Shown: one piece after another, positions 8,883 through 16,247 of the stretch
Layout: each line of letters starts with the position of its first letter
Numbering within the stretch: the stretch's first letter is position 1
DNA from: an uncultured beta proteobacterium
GTDB lineage: Bacteria; Pseudomonadota; Gammaproteobacteria; Burkholderiales; SG8-41
Assembly: GCA_902825845.1 (NCBI GenBank)
Contig: CADECM010000047.1
Coordinates: 1 to 45,869 of the forward strand
DNA: 45,869 bases
Reading direction: 5' to 3'
Made by a program: the position numbers and the translations under genes
The notes under the pieces: generated by a model
Seen by the model: only the letters and a program-made list of their open reading frames with translations
What the model was told of the DNA's origin: nothing
The model's database searches: none

Positions 8883-8889
8883 CGTCGCC

Positions 8890-8920
8890 GTGCCGGGGCG
8901 TAATCCACCCCGGCACATTT
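8890..8920 (+). terminator. Rho-independent terminator after the amidohydrolase gene
   Basis: The stem GTGCCGGGG (8890-8898) pairs perfectly with CCCCGGCAC (8908-8916) across a nine-base loop and is followed by ATTTTAT. It lies eight bases after the amidohydrolase stop and between convergent genes. The following T-rich stretch merges into a copy of the recurrent AT-rich motif. Confidence 0.7.
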
Positions 8921-8940
8921 TATAACATGTTGTTTTTATT
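8921..8940 (+). repeat. Recurrent intergenic AT-rich motif, copy 2
   Basis: This copy reads TATAACATGTTGTTTTTATT, with the invariant TAA, TG, TT and TA positions intact and positions 7-9 changed. It lies between the convergent amidohydrolase and Bug genes, straight after the terminator hairpin, and the AT-rich tail GACTTTTTA follows. Confidence 0.6.
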
Positions 8941-8946
8941 GACTTT

Positions 8947-9930
8947 TTACTGCATCTTGAAACCGGACTGCTGAACCACCTTGGTCCAGCGGTCACGCTC
9001 TGCAGTCAGAAACTGCCGCGTCTCCTCCGGTGTCTTGATCAACGGCACGGTGCCCTGGGAGCCGAGTTTTTCTTTAACATCGGGCAGCGCCAGCACGCGG
9101 CGCAAATCGGCGCTGAACTTGGTGATGATGGCGGCCGGCAGTTTCGCCTGACCCAAAATGCCCTGCCAGGAACCGGTGTGAAAGCCTTCAAGCCCCGGTG
9201 TCTCCGCAACGGTCGGCGTGTTGGGCAGCGCGGGATCGCGCTTGTCGCTGGAAATGGCGATCACCCGCACGCGGTTGTTCTTCACGTGCGGCAGCGTTTG
9301 CAGCATGCCCAGAAAAATCAGATCCGCTTCGCCGGTGATGACCGTCATCATCGATTGCGCGCCGCCCTTGGTGGGGATGTACACCCAGTTGGCGCCGGTG
9401 CGATTCTGCAGCGCCAGCCCTGCCATGTGCGGCGCGCCACCCAGGCCGGTCGGGAAATTGAGCTTGCCGGGATTCTTCTTCGCCAGCGCGATCAACTCCG
9501 CCAGATTTTTTGCCGGCACACTCGGATGCACCACCAGCAAGTGCGGCGAATACGACACCGTGCCGATCGGCGCCAGATCGCGCAGCGGTTCATAGGGCAC
9601 ATTCGGCAAGGTGATCTTGGTAATCATCAGATTGCCGATATCGGTCAGCACAAACGTATAGCCGTCGGCCGGTGCACGCGCCGCGATGTCGACGCCGATG
9701 ATGCCATTGGCACCAGGACGGCTGTCCACCACGATCTGCTGTCCCCACGCCTCGGTCAGCTTTTGCCCGACCAGCCGCGCCAGGATGTCCGAAGTGCCGC
9801 CCGCCGGATACGGCACGATGACACGCACCACCTTTGCCGGCCACGTTTGCGCCTGCGCCAAGGGCACGGCACTGCCGATGGAAAAACCCGCTGCCAGGCA
9901 AGCCGCCGCCACGCGCCAATTGCGAATCAT
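8947..9930 (-). CDS. Bug-family tripartite tricarboxylate transporter substrate-binding protein
   Basis: The 327-residue periplasmic binding protein is of the TctC/Bug type. The signal peptide runs to about residue 27 (PLAQAQ). It then shows the family blocks WPAKVVRVIVPYPAGGTSDILAR, VDSRPGANGIIG and DGYTFVLTDIGNL near the start, and GEADLIFLGMLQTLPHVK and NTPTVAETPG later. The start at ATG 9930 is preferred over an upstream in-frame codon because GGAGA lies just before it and the signal peptide begins at once. No TctA/TctB membrane subunit is in the window, as is usual for Bug proteins in Burkholderiales. It may deliver the substrate of the VOC/amidohydrolase pair, which converges on it. Confidence 0.94.
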   Translation of the reverse strand: MIRNWRVAAACLAAGFSIGSAVPLAQAQTWPAKVVRVIVPYPAGGTSDILARLVGQKLTEAWGQQIVVDSRPGANGIIGVDIAARAPADGYTFVLTDIGNLMITKITLPNVPYEPLRDLAPIGTVSYSPHLLVVHPSVPAKNLAELIALAKKNPGKLNFPTGLGGAPHMAGLALQNRTGANWVYIPTKGGAQSMMTVITGEADLIFLGMLQTLPHVKNNRVRVIAISSDKRDPALPNTPTVAETPGLEGFHTGSWQGILGQAKLPAAIITKFSADLRRVLALPDVKEKLGSQGTVPLIKTPEETRQFLTAERDRWTKVVQQSGFKMQ

Positions 9931-10042
9931 GAATGTCTCCCCGTTTATTGAAGTGGCCGAAGTGTAGCGGCCCGAGCCATGGCGCGCAATCACGCGCGAG
10001 CGTTACAGGCGTGCGGTATTTGCCGCGCCGTTGTGCCGGCGG

Positions 10043-10471
10043 TCACCGCCACAACGCCAGTATCACTCCCGCCGCCAGCAGTGCCGTCAGATGATATCCG
10101 GCGTTGATGCCGAAGAGCTTCCACGAGCGGTTCTCCCACGCCACGCCGCCGAGCAGCAGCGGCACGTAGAAACCGATCCATGCGCCGAGCGCCGCCACCA
10201 CGCCGTAGACCACGTCCGGTGCGTCGCTGGCGTCGGGCGCCGCCGGACGGCCAAGCTCGATGACACAGGCAAGCACCACGGCCGTCATCGTGGCGCCGGC
10301 GATCATCAGCAGCATTGAGCGCTTGAGCAGGGCCGGGGCCGGTTTGAAATCCGCCGCCATGCCCATTTCTTTCATCCATGCGCCGCCCCATAGCGGGCCG
10401 TACCACACAAAGCCGATCACGATATGGGCGGCTGCGGCGGCGATAACCGCCAGCCAGTTCAGCGGCGGCAT
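10043..10471 (-). CDS. DUF1761 family membrane protein
   Basis: This small integral membrane protein of 142 residues has about four predicted transmembrane helices: residues 5-25, 53-72, 85-110 and 120-140. It begins MPPLNWLAVIAAAAAHIVIGFVWYG, and the Trp/Tyr/Gly pattern after the first helix with the GGAWMKEMG loop matches DUF1761. The molecular function is unknown for the family. It lies six bases after the PPOX gene in the same orientation, so the two are probably co-transcribed. Confidence 0.85.
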   Translation of the reverse strand: MPPLNWLAVIAAAAAHIVIGFVWYGPLWGGAWMKEMGMAADFKPAPALLKRSMLLMIAGATMTAVVLACVIELGRPAAPDASDAPDVVYGVVAALGAWIGFYVPLLLGGVAWENRSWKLFGINAGYHLTALLAAGVILALWR

Positions 10472-10477
10472 GCCGCC

Positions 10478-11098
10478 CTACGTGTTCAAGTACAACTCGG
10501 TCTTGTGCCGCGCCACCATGGCTTCCTGCGCTTCGGCGGGTTCTGTCTGGCCGATCTGGTCGCGCAGCATTTCATTCATGGTGGGCAGCGTGCGGCGCTC
10601 CACCCTGGCATCGGGCTGCCACAGTTGCGCGCGCATGATGGCTTTGGCGCAGTGCAGGTACGCTTCTTTCACCGCAATGTGCACCACCAGCTTGGGAACA
10701 GTGCCGTTGACCTCGCACAGCGAGGTCAACGCTTCGTCGTTGCGCAGACTCGCCGCGCCGTTGATGCGCAGCGCCTCATCCACGCCGGGTACCAGGAATA
10801 TCGCGCCGATGCGGCCGCTGGCCACGATGTTGGAATAGGTGTCGATGCGATTGTTGCCGCGCCAGTCAGGAATGATCACGGTGTTGTCGTCGATCACTTT
10901 GACAAAGCCGGCTTCGCCGCCACGCGGCGACGCGTCCATATTGCCCTCGGCATCGCAGGTGGAGAGTACGGCAAATCGCGCCAGCGCCAGAAAGTTTCGG
11001 CAATGCCGGTCGAGGCGCGGCATTTGTTTTTTGACGGCGCGTTCCTTGGGCGGCGCGTATAGCGATCTGAGTTGCTCAGCGGTTTCGATGGCCGACAT
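10478..11098 (-). CDS. Pyridoxamine 5'-phosphate oxidase-fold flavoprotein
   Basis: This 206-residue protein has the split-barrel FMN-binding fold. Residues 40-130 show the pattern FAVLSTCDAEGNMDASPRGG, then VIPDWRGNNRIDTYSNI and GRIGAIFLVPG, as in the MSMEG_1061-type PPOX subgroup rather than PdxH. It probably binds FMN or F420-like cofactors and reduces small molecules; the physiological substrate is unknown. The C-terminal helix runs through a Glu/Ala-rich stretch to TELYLNT. It follows panC on the same strand with 54 bases between, a gap that holds a recurrent AT-rich motif. Confidence 0.86.
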   Translation of the reverse strand: MSAIETAEQLRSLYAPPKERAVKKQMPRLDRHCRNFLALARFAVLSTCDAEGNMDASPRGGEAGFVKVIDDNTVIIPDWRGNNRIDTYSNIVASGRIGAIFLVPGVDEALRINGAASLRNDEALTSLCEVNGTVPKLVVHIAVKEAYLHCAKAIMRAQLWQPDARVERRTLPTMNEMLRDQIGQTEPAEAQEAMVARHKTELYLNT

Positions 11099-11118
11099 GA
11101 CGCCCTCTTAAAATGTCA

Positions 11119-11138
11119 TTTAAAAACAGATACTTACG
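11119..11138 (-). repeat. Recurrent intergenic AT-rich motif, copy 3
   Basis: On the minus strand it reads CGTAAGTATCTGTTTTTAAA, close to the consensus, followed by TGACATTTTAA. It lies between the panC stop and the PPOX start, in the same direction as those genes. Confidence 0.65.
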
Positions 11139-11152
11139 ATAATTTATCGCCA

Positions 11153-11989
11153 CTACCCGCTGCGCTCGACCTCGACGTTGTCAATCAGCCGCGTCTTGCC
11201 GAGGCGCGCGGCCGCGAGCACCACCAGATTGCGTTCGCCGTTCTCGGGCGGCAGCAGGTCGGCCTGGCGGCGCACGGCAATGTAGTCCGGCTTCCAGCCG
11301 TGATGCGCAAGATCGGACATCACATCGAGTTCAACGCGCTGATAGTCGTGCGCGCCCGAGTCCAGTTCCGTTCGCGCCTTGCACAGCAATTGGTAGAGCC
11401 GCGGCGCCTCCCGGCGCTCTTCAGGTGTCAGATAGGTATTGCGTGAGGACAGCGCCAGGCCGTCCTCGGCGCGCACGGTTTCCGCCAGAATGATTTCAAT
11501 CGGCAGCGCGAGTTGGCGCACCATGTTGTTGAGCAGCATGCACTGCTGGTAATCCTTCTTGCCGAAAATCGCCGAATGCGGCCGCACCATGTTGAACAGC
11601 TTCAACACCACGGTCGCCACACCGCGGAAGTGTCCCGGCCGCACCGCGCCATCCAAAATATGCTGCAGGTCGGGCGGCTCGACGGTATAGACCTGAGGCT
11701 CGGGATAAATCTCGCCTTCGTCGGGCGCGAATACCACGTCCACGCCCGCAGCCGCGAGTTTTTCGCAGTCGGCGGTCAAGGTGCGCGGATAGCGGTCGAA
11801 GTCCTCGCGCGGGCCGAACTGCAGCCGGTTGACAAAAATGCTCACCACGGTGCACGCCGCGCGCGGCTTGGCAATGTTGATCAGCTGGATGTGCCCGCGA
11901 TGCAGATTGCCCATCGTCGGCACGAACACGTTGTTGGGTTCGCGCTGCAGGCGTTCGCGCAAGGCGGCGACGGAGTGGATGATGTCCAT
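11153..11989 (-). CDS. panC: Pantoate--beta-alanine ligase (pantothenate synthetase)
   Basis: This enzyme joins pantoate and beta-alanine with ATP to make pantothenate, the coenzyme A precursor, in the cytoplasm. The 278-residue length is normal. The nucleotidyltransferase HxGH motif is HRGH at residues 30-33 after VPTMGNL. FVNRLQFGPREDFDRYPRT follows, where the usual FVNPxQF has Arg for Pro. Also visible are FGKKDYQQ and the KMSKS-equivalent LALSSRN. It lies downstream of panB on the same strand, separated by 92 bases that hold a perfect hairpin. Confidence 0.97.
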   Translation of the reverse strand: MDIIHSVAALRERLQREPNNVFVPTMGNLHRGHIQLINIAKPRAACTVVSIFVNRLQFGPREDFDRYPRTLTADCEKLAAAGVDVVFAPDEGEIYPEPQVYTVEPPDLQHILDGAVRPGHFRGVATVVLKLFNMVRPHSAIFGKKDYQQCMLLNNMVRQLALPIEIILAETVRAEDGLALSSRNTYLTPEERREAPRLYQLLCKARTELDSGAHDYQRVELDVMSDLAHHGWKPDYIAVRRQADLLPPENGERNLVVLAAARLGKTRLIDNVEVERSG

Positions 11990-12012
11990 TTTACGGCAGG
12001 ATTGTTCAGTTA

Positions 12013-12064
12013 TCAGGATTGAGGATTGAGTAGCAGCGTGGGGTCACTCTATCCTCAATCCTGA
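12013..12064 (-). repeat. Intergenic hairpin built from a repeated heptamer, between panB and panC
   Basis: A perfect 14-base inverted repeat, TCAGGATTGAGGAT at 12013-12026 against ATCCTCAATCCTGA at 12051-12064, with a 24-base loop. Each arm is itself a tandem repeat of the word AGGATTG, and a further imperfect copy (CTGAATCCTG) lies at 12068-12077. In the panB-panC transcript it would form a stable stem between the two genes. There is no T-run, so it may act on mRNA stability rather than termination. Confidence 0.7.
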
Positions 12065-12081
12065 ACGCTGAATCCTGTCTT

Positions 12082-12876
12082 CTAGGCAAAAGAATGCTCC
12101 CGATCCGGAAACGTCCCGGCCTTGACTTCTTTCACATAGCGTTCGACCGCGGCCTGGATCGATCCCGCGCCATTCATGAAGTTCTTGACGAATTTGGCCT
12201 TCTTGCCCGGAAAGACATCGAGCATATCGTGCAGCACCAGCACCTGCCCATCGCAATCCACGCCGGCGCCGATGCCGATGGTTGGGATGGCAAGCGCTTC
12301 GCTCACCTGTTTGGCCAGCGGCGAGGGTATCGCTTCGAGCACCAGCATGCCGGCGCCGGCTTCCTCCACCAGCTTCGCATCTTCCAGCAAGCGCTCGGCG
12401 TCGCTTTGCTGGCGACCCTGCACGCGGTAGCCGCCGAGCTGATGCACGGACTGCGGCGTCAATCCCAGATGGCCGCACACAGGCACACCGCGCTGCACCA
12501 GATAGGCGATGGTCTCGGCCATCGGCGCGCCACCTTCGAGCTTCACCATGTGCGCGCCCGCCGCCATGATTTCAGCCGCGTTGCGGAAGGTCTCCGGCGG
12601 ACTCAACTGGAACGTGCCGAACGGCATGTCGCCAATGATGAATGCACGCTTCGCCCCGCGCGCCACACACGCCGTGTGATACACGATGTCGCGCAGGGTC
12701 ACCGGCAGCGTGGTTTCGTGCCCCTGCAACACATTGCCCAGCGAGTCGCCGATCAACAGCGTCTCCACGCCCGCGGCTTCCAGCAGTGCCGCGAAGCTCG
12801 CGTCGTAGCAGGTCAGCATGGTGATCTTGTCGCCATCCTGCGTCATCTTGTGGATCGTGGAAAGCGTGATTCTCAT
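12082..12876 (-). CDS. panB: 3-methyl-2-oxobutanoate hydroxymethyltransferase
   Basis: It transfers a hydroxymethyl group from methylene-tetrahydrofolate to 2-oxoisovalerate, giving ketopantoate, the first step of pantothenate synthesis. The 264-residue protein is full length. Metal and substrate motifs are visible: [10 protein letters not shown] near residue 20, [19 protein letters not shown] near 42, MVKLEGG near 112, GHLGLTPQ near 135, the catalytic glutamate in LVLEAIPS near 180, and IGIGAG. The ilv genes elsewhere in the window supply its substrate pathway. A recurrent AT-rich motif lies just upstream of the start. Confidence 0.98.
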   Translation of the reverse strand: MRITLSTIHKMTQDGDKITMLTCYDASFAALLEAAGVETLLIGDSLGNVLQGHETTLPVTLRDIVYHTACVARGAKRAFIIGDMPFGTFQLSPPETFRNAAEIMAAGAHMVKLEGGAPMAETIAYLVQRGVPVCGHLGLTPQSVHQLGGYRVQGRQQSDAERLLEDAKLVEEAGAGMLVLEAIPSPLAKQVSEALAIPTIGIGAGVDCDGQVLVLHDMLDVFPGKKAKFVKNFMNGAGSIQAAVERYVKEVKAGTFPDREHSFA

Positions 12877-12887
12877 TAAAAGTACTC

Positions 12888-12907
12888 AATAAAAACAGAT
12901 ACTTATA
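12888..12907 (-). repeat. Recurrent intergenic AT-rich motif, copy 4
   Basis: On the minus strand it reads TATAAGTATCTGTTTTTATT, followed by GAGTACTTTTAATG, whose ATG is the panB start. It sits 12 bases upstream of panB and downstream of the deoxynucleoside kinase stop, so if it acts in regulation panB is the nearest target. Confidence 0.68.
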
Positions 12908-12922
12908 AACTAAGGCCGAGCC

Positions 12923-13567
12923 CTAGCGCCCGGAACTGAAGAACTCACGCGGGCCGCGCATGGCGGCGATGCGCTGCAACAATAAATCAAAATCACGGCT
13001 CGAATCAACAAAGTTCAAATTGTCCGAATTCACGATCAGCACGGGCGCCGCTTGATACTGGTGAAAATAACGCGTGTAGGCGTCGCTCAGACGCTTCAGG
13101 TAATCGTCGCTGATGTTGCGCTCGTAGGTGGCGGCGCGCCGCTGCACGCGCTCGGTCAGCGTTTGCGGCGTGGCCTGCAGATAAATCACCAGATCCGGCA
13201 CTGGCAACTGCAGGCTCAGATGCGCGTAGATCTGCCGGTAGAGTTTCAGTTCGTCGTCGCGCAGGGTGAGTTCCGCAAACAACGGGTCTTTCTCGAACAT
13301 GAAATCGGCGAAGGTCGCCTTGCGGAACAGATCCGACTGCGCCAGATCACGCACCTGATTCGCGCGCTGAAACAGGAAGAACAACTGCGCCGGCAACGCA
13401 TTGCGCCGCGGGTCGCGATAGAACCCGTCGAGAAACGGATTGGCGGCCGGATCTTCCAGCAGCGTAGTGCCGCCGCAATGCTCCGCCAGCAGCCGCGCGA
13501 GACTGGTCTTGCCCGCGCCGATCGGGCCTTCCACCACTACATAGCGCAGGCGCTCGGGCAGCTTCAT
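12923..13567 (-). CDS. Deoxynucleoside kinase (deoxyadenosine/deoxyguanosine kinase-like)
   Basis: This 214-residue P-loop kinase phosphorylates deoxynucleosides for salvage. Walker A is GPIGAGKTS at about residues 14-22. Also seen are the lid-like motif RVQRRAATYERN, the Glu-Arg-Asp region around MFEKDPLFAELTL, and DLVIYLQATPQTL, all typical of the bacterial dNK family. In this class the gene regularly lies between folK and panB, as here. Its start overlaps the folK stop by four bases (ATGA), so translation is probably coupled. Confidence 0.92.
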   Translation of the reverse strand: MKLPERLRYVVVEGPIGAGKTSLARLLAEHCGGTTLLEDPAANPFLDGFYRDPRRNALPAQLFFLFQRANQVRDLAQSDLFRKATFADFMFEKDPLFAELTLRDDELKLYRQIYAHLSLQLPVPDLVIYLQATPQTLTERVQRRAATYERNISDDYLKRLSDAYTRYFHQYQAAPVLIVNSDNLNFVDSSRDFDLLLQRIAAMRGPREFFSSGR

Positions 13568-14088
13568 GCCGCGGCCTGGCGCAGCAGCGTCACGCTGCCG
13601 GCATCGATGCCGCCGAGCAGGTCGCGCACGCGGCCACGGCCCGGCACCATTGCCAGGGGCGCGATCTCGGCCAGCGGCACCACCACAAAGGCGCGCTGGT
13701 GCATGCGCGGGTGCGGCACCGACAATCCGGGCGCCTCGATCACCTGTTCGCCGTAGAGCGCGATGTCCAGATCGAGCGTTCGCGGCGCATTGGGGAATTC
13801 ACGCACGCGGCCCTGCGCGCGCTCGATCGCCAGCAAGGCCTCAAGCAAGGCGCGCGCGTCCAGCGCGGTGTGCAGCGCGGCCACGGCATTCACAAAATCC
13901 GGCTGCGCGCCGTAACCCACCGGCGCGCTGCGATAAAGCGACGAACGCGCGATCAGCTCGCTGCCGGGCAATCGCGCCAGCGCGGCAAACCCGGCCTGCA
14001 ATTGTTGCTGCGGTTCGCGCAAATTGCTGCCCAGTGCGATGTACGCGGTGACCCGCGGTAATTCCGGCGCTATTGGCTCAGACGCCAT
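13564..14088 (-). CDS. folK: 2-amino-4-hydroxy-6-hydroxymethyldihydropteridine pyrophosphokinase
   Basis: It transfers pyrophosphate from ATP to hydroxymethyl-dihydropterin in folate synthesis. The 174-residue protein begins ASEPIAPELPRVTAYIALGSNL; the GSNL start, SSLYRSAPVGYGAQPDFVNAV, the catalytic PRTLDLDIALYG and VPHPRMHQRAFVVVPL are all present and ordered as in HPPK. The ATG at 14088 is chosen because GAGA lies nine bases upstream; ATG at 14097 is an alternative. The start overlaps the pcnB end by 11 bases, and the stop overlaps the kinase start. The frame stays open upstream to about 14349, but that part is antisense-like shadow within pcnB. Confidence 0.95.
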   Translation of the reverse strand: MASEPIAPELPRVTAYIALGSNLREPQQQLQAGFAALARLPGSELIARSSLYRSAPVGYGAQPDFVNAVAALHTALDARALLEALLAIERAQGRVREFPNAPRTLDLDIALYGEQVIEAPGLSVPHPRMHQRAFVVVPLAEIAPLAMVPGRGRVRDLLGGIDAGSVTLLRQAAA

Positions 14089-15463
14089 CTGCCGCATTCT
14101 CGGGGCTGCGTTCCGCCGTGTCGCCGCCCGCGCGCGGCCGCCGGCGCCGGCGCCGCTTCTTCGGCGCGCTGTCCGGCACCAGCATACGCTCGCGCTCGGC
14201 CGCCGGCGCGTCCTGAAAGCGCGTCCACCACGCGCCGATTTCTGCGTCCAGTTCGCCGCTTTCACAGCGCAGCAGCAGAAAATCGTAGCCGGCTCGGAAG
14301 CGCGGCAGGTCCAGCAGGCGGTACGGCCGCCGGCCCGCGCGTTGCTCAAAGCGCGGCTGCATCGCCCAGATGTCCTTCATGTCGCTGCCGTAGCGCCGCG
14401 GAATCGCCAGCTTTTCGGCCTGCATCTGCATGACCTGATCCATCGCCTTGAACAGCGCCGGGATGGCGGGCAGGCCGCCGGCTTCGGTTGCCTTCCACGC
14501 CGCCAGCACCTCGTGCCACAACAGCGTCGCAAACAAAAATGCCGGCGACACGCCTTTCTCGCCGCGAATGCGCGTATCCGTGTTGCGCAGCGCGAGCATC
14601 ACGAAACGCTCGCCCAGCGGCTGTTCGAGGATCACGTCGAGCAGCGGCAGCAGCCCGTGGTGCAGGCCTTCCTTGCGCAGCCGCTTCACGGTTTCCACCG
14701 CGTGGCCCGACAGCAGCAGCTTGAGCATTTCATCGAACAGGCGCGCCGGCGGCACGTGCGACAGCAAGTCCGCCAGTTCCAGTATCGGTTTACGCGTCGG
14801 CGGATCGATCTCGAAATCCAGCGCCGCCGCAAAGCGCACGACGCGCAGCATGCGCACCGGATCTTCGCGGTAGCGCTGCGCCGGATCGCCAATCATGCGC
14901 AGGCGCTTGCCCCGCAGGTCCGCCACGCCGCCATAGTAGTCGTGGATGTCCTGCGTCGCCGGATCGTAGAACAGCGCATTGATGGTCAGATCGCGCCGCG
15001 CCGCGTCCTGCTGCTGGTTGCCGAAGACGTTGTCGCGCAGAATGCGGCCATGCTCGTCGCTCCTGCCATTGTCATTGCCATCCCGCGCGTCTTCACTGTC
15101 GTGTCCCGCGCGAAAGGTGGACACCTCCACCGTCTCGCGCCCGCACATCACATGCACGATCTGAAAGCGCCGGCCGATGATGCGCGAACGGCGAAACAGC
15201 GCGCGCACGTCTTCCGGCGTGGCATTGGTGGCAACATCGAAATCCTTGGGCTCGCGTTTCAACAGCAAATCGCGCACCGCGCCGCCCACCACGAATGCCG
15301 CGAATCCCTTCGCCTGCAGCGTATCGGTCACGCTCAGCGCGCAGGTGCTGATCTGATCGCGCGCCACGCCATGCGTCTTGAACGGAATCGGGCGCGCATG
15401 CCGCGCGCCGCGCGCCTGGAAGATCTTTCCGGAGAGCACCCGGCCGATCAGTTTTTTTATCAT
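14078..15463 (-). CDS. pcnB: Poly(A) polymerase I
   Basis: It adds poly(A) tails to RNA 3' ends and so promotes decay. The protein is 461 residues. The nucleotidyltransferase core has FVVGGAVRDLLL at about residues 57-68 and the metal-binding DFD in KDFDVATNATP at 74-76, then RRDLTINALFYD and DPVRMLRVVRFAAAL, the signature of the tRNA-nucleotidyltransferase/poly(A) polymerase family. The C-terminus carries a basic tract (KKRRRRRRPR) typical of PcnB rather than Cca. The start is ATG at 15463 (MIKKLIGRV); an upstream TTG at 15490 is less likely. It heads the pcnB-folK-kinase-pan cluster. Confidence 0.95.
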   Translation of the reverse strand: MIKKLIGRVLSGKIFQARGARHARPIPFKTHGVARDQISTCALSVTDTLQAKGFAAFVVGGAVRDLLLKREPKDFDVATNATPEDVRALFRRSRIIGRRFQIVHVMCGRETVEVSTFRAGHDSEDARDGNDNGRSDEHGRILRDNVFGNQQQDAARRDLTINALFYDPATQDIHDYYGGVADLRGKRLRMIGDPAQRYREDPVRMLRVVRFAAALDFEIDPPTRKPILELADLLSHVPPARLFDEMLKLLLSGHAVETVKRLRKEGLHHGLLPLLDVILEQPLGERFVMLALRNTDTRIRGEKGVSPAFLFATLLWHEVLAAWKATEAGGLPAIPALFKAMDQVMQMQAEKLAIPRRYGSDMKDIWAMQPRFEQRAGRRPYRLLDLPRFRAGYDFLLLRCESGELDAEIGAWWTRFQDAPAAERERMLVPDSAPKKRRRRRRPRAGGDTAERSPENAADGV

Positions 15464-15473
15464 GAGAGATGGA

Positions 15474-16247
15474 TTATATCGCGGGCACAAAGCCGGCTGC
15501 CGGTTGCGCGGCCACCGGCAACAGGGCGCAGCCGAACAGATCCTGCAGATTGTCCTGCGTCAGCACGTCCCGCGCCAGGCCGGCGCGCGCGCCGCCCACC
15601 CCGTCCAGCAGCAGCGCGTGCGTGCACACCCGCGCCGGCCATAGCACGTCATGCAGAACGATGACCACGCCGCGCGCGCGATGCGGGCCGCGCGCGAGTT
15701 CAGCCACCCGCGCCAACAGGTGTTGCTGGTGCCGCAGATCGAGGTGCTGTAACGGCTCGTCGAGCAACAGGTAGTCCGGCGCCTGCGCCAGCAGCTGCGC
15801 CATGCGCACGCGCTGGCGTTCGCCGCCCGACAGCGTGGTGTAGCGGCGCGGCGCGAAGTCCGCGAGTCCCATCTGCCGCAGCGCGCCCAGCGCGGCCGCC
15901 TCGTCGCCGCCGTGCCGCCCCGGCCAGGCCGACGCATGCGGGAAGCGGCCGAGTTGCACGTAGTCGAGCACCGTGCCCCAGAATTCAAGGTGTTCCTGCT
16001 GCGGCAGCAAGCCGATGGCGCGCGCGCGCGCCTGCGCCACCAGCGCGCGCAGCGGTGTGGCCGCCAGCGTGACGCGGCCGCGCGCGGGCACGGCCAGTCC
16101 TGCCAGCACATTCAGCAGCGTGGTCTTGCCGCTGCCATTGGCGCCGAGCACGCCCCACACCTCGCCGGGCCGCACGGCGAACGCGAGACCGTGGCACAAG
16201 GTACGGCCCGAGACCACGAGACTGACGTCCTCGCACGCAAGTGTCAT
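15474..16247 (-). CDS. ABC transporter ATP-binding protein (FepC/BtuD type)
   Basis: The 257-residue cytoplasmic ATPase works with the adjoining FecCD permease. Walker A is GANGSGKTT at residues 35-43, the signature is LSGGERQRV, Walker B is YLLLDEP, and the switch His is in VLHDVLWP. FWGTVLDYVQLGRFPH in the Q-loop region is typical of ATPases importing iron-siderophores, haem or cobalamin. The start overlaps the permease stop (ATGA at 16247-16244), so the two are coupled. No binding protein or TonB receptor lies near, so the substrate is open. The unusually high Ala/Arg content follows local GC richness. Confidence 0.92.
   Translation of the reverse strand: MTLACEDVSLVVSGRTLCHGLAFAVRPGEVWGVLGANGSGKTTLLNVLAGLAVPARGRVTLAATPLRALVAQARARAIGLLPQQEHLEFWGTVLDYVQLGRFPHASAWPGRHGGDEAAALGALRQMGLADFAPRRYTTLSGGERQRVRMAQLLAQAPDYLLLDEPLQHLDLRHQQHLLARVAELARGPHRARGVVIVLHDVLWPARVCTHALLLDGVGGARAGLARDVLTQDNLQDLFGCALLPVAAQPAAGFVPAI

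Noticed and set aside
14024..15664. Long open frame on the plus strand opposite pcnB, 546 codons
   Set aside because: It is antisense to a clearly recognised enzyme, is rich in His, Arg and Gln as expected for the complement of GC-rich codons, and shows no family pattern.
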